Shown here one piece after another: positions 61,520 through 64,000 of a DNA stretch of 64,000 nucleotides. The DNA is from Myxococcales bacterium. GTDB taxonomy: Bacteria > Myxococcota > Myxococcia > Myxococcales > JAKAPL01. The notes below the pieces were generated by a model. The model made no database searches. It saw only the letters and a list, made by a program, of their open reading frames with translations, and was not told where the DNA came from. Each line of letters starts with the position of its first letter. The stretch's first letter is position 1. Location: positions 1 through 64,000 of the forward strand of contig JAKAPL010000004.1 of NCBI GenBank assembly GCA_021807105.1, given 5' to 3'. A program made the translations under genes and the position numbers.

Positions 61520-63745
61520 ATGCTCGTGGCGCTCATCGCAGCAACGGTCCTGGGTCAGACGGTCATCGTTCCGCAGAACAACTGGTTGCGCTCGGCGCAG
61601 CCAGCGGCGGCGGGCGAGATCCTGCCCGACGAATCCCCCGTCCACCTCGGCATCGCGCTCAAGCTCGCCGACGGCGCGGGGGTCGCACGGCTCCTTGCGG
61701 ACCAGCAGAACCCCGCCTCGCCCGGCTACCACCAGTGGCTCACGCCCGAAACGTTCGGCGAGCGCTTCGGTGTGCCGCCGGCCGAGTACGAACGAATCGT
61801 CGCCTGGTTGCGGGCGGCGGGCTTCACGCCGACGGCGTGGGGAAACCGCCTCTTCGTGGACGCGGTCGGGACGGCGGGGATCGTCCGGCGTGCCTTGGGC
61901 GTGCGGCTGGTCCGATTCCACGAAAGCGGCCGGTCGTTCCGGGTCGCGGCGGGCGATCTTCGGCTGCCCCCGTTCTTCGCGGCGCGGGTGCAGTGGATCT
62001 CCGGCCTCGACACCCGAATCGAGCTGCGGCATCACCTGCTCGTGGGGGGGACGCCGATGCTCGGCGCGGACGATCTGCGGGCCCTGTATGATTTCTCGTC
62101 GCTCGTCGCCTCGGGGAACGCCGCGAGCGGACTGGAGACGGCCGTCATCGGGACGCAGGAGCAGTCCGGGCCCCCCTCGACGAGCTCGATCGACTGGTAT
62201 CTCCAGAACGTCTCGCACGCGAGCGCGGCGTACACGCCGGACACCTTGAGCAATCCGAACGGCGACTACGATTCCCAGGGAGCCAACCAAGAGTACCAGC
62301 TCGACGTCGAGATGCAGAGCGTCGGCGCGCCGAACGCGACGAAGATCCACCTCGTGCTCGCGCCGGCGAGCGAGGTCTTCAGCAGCGGAGCGAACTACGC
62401 GGCGAGCACCCTCTCGACCGCCGCGGTGGTCAGCCTCTCTCTCGGGATGTGCGAGCCGGGGACCAATGGCAACGAGGTCTCGACGTTCGAGCAATACGTC
62501 CAGCAGGGGCTCGCGGAGGGGCAGACGTGGTTCGCGGCCTCGGGCGACAGCGGCGCCGATGACTGCGCGGGAGGGGGCGGGGGTGGTGGATACGGCGGCT
62601 CGGGCGGCGGCGGGGCGAGCGTCGATTTTCCCGCGAGCCTGCCGGAGATCGTCGGGCTCGGCGGCACGATGTTCTCCGGCCAGCCCAACTGGGACAACAA
62701 CGGAGATCTGACGGGTTGGGAGGACGAGGTAGTCTGGAACCAGGGCGGCGGTGCGGGCGGCGGCGGGCAGAGCACGCTCTTCAGCAAGCCGTCGTGGCAG
62801 CAGGGCGTCGGGCCGGAGTCCGGTGACGGGGCTCGCGACGTCCCTGACATCGCGTTGATGGCCGCCGGCGACCCCGGAGTCGCCACCGCGGACGGTGCCG
62901 ACCCGAGCCAGATCGATCCGGTCGGGGGCACGAGCGTCGCATCGCCGCTCGCCGCCGGGATCTTCGCGCTGCTCGATGGGCGGCTGGGTTGCCGGCAGGG
63001 CGACATCCACGCGACGCTCTACCAACTGGGCGGGGCGCAGCAGAAGGGCGGCGCGAAGGTCTTCCACGACATCACTGCGGGGAACAACGGAGGTTTCTCG
63101 GCCGGACCTGGCTACGACCTCGCGACGGGATGGGGCTCGCTCGACGTGTCGGCCCTCGTGGCCAACTGGCCGGGCTGCAACGGCGCTCCGCCCATTGGCC
63201 TTTCGAGCAGTTCGGGGGGAGCGTCCGGGACGAGCGGGGGGACGTCGGGGACGAGCGGGGGGACGTCCGGGACGAGCGGTGGAGCCTCGGGATCGAGCGG
63301 CGCCTCCGGGACGAGCGGCGGGGCTTCGGGAGCAGGCGGATCCTCCGGGACGAGCGCTGGAACTTCGGGATCGAGCGGTGCCTCGGGAACGAGCGGTGCC
63401 TCGGGAACGAGCGGGGGGACGTCGGGCGCGAGCGGTTCGTCGGGGAGGGGCGGAGGTTCTGGAACGATCGGCGGCACGTCGGGCGCGAGCGGCAGCGGCG
63501 GGGGATCGGACGGAGGAAGCTCGGGAGACGCTGGAAGCGGCTCCGGGACGAGCGGAGGAAATCCGGGAGCGACCAGTGGTAGCGTCGGTGTCGCCCCCGG
63601 GGTGACCGTCAATGGGTACGGCGATTACAGTCCAGCCGCTCCCCAGCCGGCGCCGAGCAGCGGCGGGTGTACCACGGGTCCCGGTGGAGACAGTCTCCTT
63701 GCTCTCCTCGGCCTGGCGCTCGCCGTCAGACGCCGACGGGCGTGA
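61520..63745 (+). CDS. Sedolisin (S53) serine-carboxyl protease with Ser/Gly repeat stalk and MYXO-CTERM-type tail
   Basis: A 741-residue secreted protease. A short signal segment is followed by the activation prodomain (about 35-175, [16 protein letters not shown]). The catalytic domain has the Glu/Asp pair NQEYQLDVE (E258, D262), oxyanion SGDSGADD (D343) and nucleophile [12 protein letters not shown] (S472). Calcium-site motifs [10 protein letters not shown] and [10 protein letters not shown] follow. Residues about 555-690 are a low-complexity Gly/Ser/Thr/Ala stalk (GTSGGTSG type). The end is [18 protein letters not shown] plus Arg cluster, a MYXO-CTERM-like sorting signal. Likely a surface-tethered acid protease for predation or scavenging. 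GAGGTG precedes the ATG. Confidence 0.93.
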   Translation: MLVALIAATVLGQTVIVPQNNWLRSAQPAAAGEILPDESPVHLGIALKLADGAGVARLLADQQNPASPGYHQWLTPETFGERFGVPPAEYERIVAWLRAAGFTPTAWGNRLFVDAVGTAGIVRRALGVRLVRFHESGRSFRVAAGDLRLPPFFAARVQWISGLDTRIELRHHLLVGGTPMLGADDLRALYDFSSLVASGNAASGLETAVIGTQEQSGPPSTSSIDWYLQNVSHASAAYTPDTLSNPNGDYDSQGANQEYQLDVEMQSVGAPNATKIHLVLAPASEVFSSGANYAASTLSTAAVVSLSLGMCEPGTNGNEVSTFEQYVQQGLAEGQTWFAASGDSGADDCAGGGGGGGYGGSGGGGASVDFPASLPEIVGLGGTMFSGQPNWDNNGDLTGWEDEVVWNQGGGAGGGGQSTLFSKPSWQQGVGPESGDGARDVPDIALMAAGDPGVATADGADPSQIDPVGGTSVASPLAAGIFALLDGRLGCRQGDIHATLYQLGGAQQKGGAKVFHDITAGNNGGFSAGPGYDLATGWGSLDVSALVANWPGCNGAPPIGLSSSSGGASGTSGGTSGTSGGTSGTSGGASGSSGASGTSGGASGAGGSSGTSAGTSGSSGASGTSGASGTSGGTSGASGSSGRGGGSGTIGGTSGASGSGGGSDGGSSGDAGSGSGTSGGNPGATSGSVGVAPGVTVNGYGDYSPAAPQPAPSSGGCTTGPGGDSLLALLGLALAVRRRRA

Positions 63746-64000
63746 GCGGACAGGCGACCCCGGTTCCCCGCAGGCCGCAGTAACCGGCCGGGTTCTTGGC
63801 CAGGTATTGCTGCTGGTACTCTTCCGCGTGATAAAAAGGTGCCTCGGCTAGGATCTCGGTCGTGATCGGTCCGTAGCCGGCTGCCGCCAGCCGGGAGGCG
63901 TACTCGGATCGGGAAGCCTCGGCCGCCCGGCATTGGGCGGCGTCGTGAAAGAAGATGCACGAGCGATACTGTGTGCCGACGTCGTTGCCCTGGCGCGCCC
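63726..64000 (-). CDS. msrA: Peptide methionine sulfoxide reductase MsrA (3' part; continues beyond window)
   Basis: Ninety-one codons of the C-terminal half are visible, running off the right edge. They read [40 protein letters not shown] and [14 protein letters not shown], the typical MsrA C-terminus with the resolving-cysteine region. The enzyme reduces methionine-S-sulfoxide using thioredoxin. The catalytic N-terminal GCFW is outside the window. The stop TGA (63726-63728) lies inside the convergent sedolisin gene, overlapping it by 20 bases. Confidence 0.92.
   Translation of the reverse strand, partial: ARQGNDVGTQYRSCIFFHDAAQCRAAEASRSEYASRLAAAGYGPITTEILAEAPFYHAEEYQQQYLAKNPAGYCGLRGTGVACPLTPVGV

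Overview
This is a 64 kb stretch of very GC-rich chromosomal DNA, probably from a member of the Myxococcota or a close relative. The taxonomy is inferred. It rests on two secreted proteases ending in MYXO-CTERM-like tails (Cys, Gly-rich stretch, hydrophobic helix, Arg cluster), many lipoproteins with Asp/Gly/Ala-rich linkers, a PEGA-domain kinase-like protein, and strong third-position GC bias that leaves long spurious frames open antisense to most genes. No phylogenetic marker could be searched.

Layout. 1-1.1 kb: two tandem arrays (84-bp and 42-bp periods). 1.1-9.6 kb: a branched-chain 2-oxoacid dehydrogenase locus (E3, LipA, a degenerate E1-alpha-like protein, E1-beta, E2, an intact E1-alpha, LipB), ending with an RNase D-like gene. 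It combines a lipoate-dependent complex with both lipoate-making enzymes. 9.9-15.7 kb: a KGG-type small protein, a secreted matrixin-like protease, a PEGA pseudokinase and uvrB. 16-21.4 kb: a minus-strand pentose-phosphate set gnd-zwf-pgl with overlapping genes, preceded by a stand-alone glucose-6-phosphate isomerase. 21.6-29.6 kb: surface and electron-transfer genes, namely a beta-propeller lipoprotein, an agarase-like lipoprotein, a four-gene cupredoxin / porin-cytochrome / dihaem cytochrome / propeller operon, and a TadE-like protein.

29.7-32.6 kb is a decayed island next to tRNA-Arg(CCG). It holds an integrase C-terminal remnant, two 97%-identical 94-nt relics resembling the 5' part of a group II intron, a 208-bp miniature transposon, and two more tandem arrays (84-bp and 21-bp periods). 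32.6-36.7 kb: an enoyl-reductase-like membrane protein, a sulfatase-maturase-type radical SAM enzyme, a dienelactone-hydrolase-like protein and a methyltransferase. 36.9-44.9 kb: an attenuator-like hairpin followed by rimP-nusA-infB-rbfA-truB-gltA. truB runs in frame into citrate synthase with no stop codon. 45-49 kb: ArfB-like factor and two Myxococcota-style lipoproteins, one with a displaced start. 49.2-51 kb: purB and RNase P RNA. 51.1-64 kb: a membrane-spanning STAND-like ATPase, an orphan histidine kinase, an RluA-type enzyme, a DUF5752-TreT trehalose pair, a DUF255 protein, a sedolisin protease and the 3' part of msrA.

The least ordinary things are: (i) four tandem arrays whose periods are all multiples of 21 bp; (ii) two families of miniature inverted-repeat elements, one nested in the other, the host family lying against TAG stop codons; (iii) the pseudo-E1-alpha; (iv) the TruB-citrate synthase open frame; (v) the porin-cytochrome/cupredoxin operon; and (vi) the receptor-like STAND ATPase.
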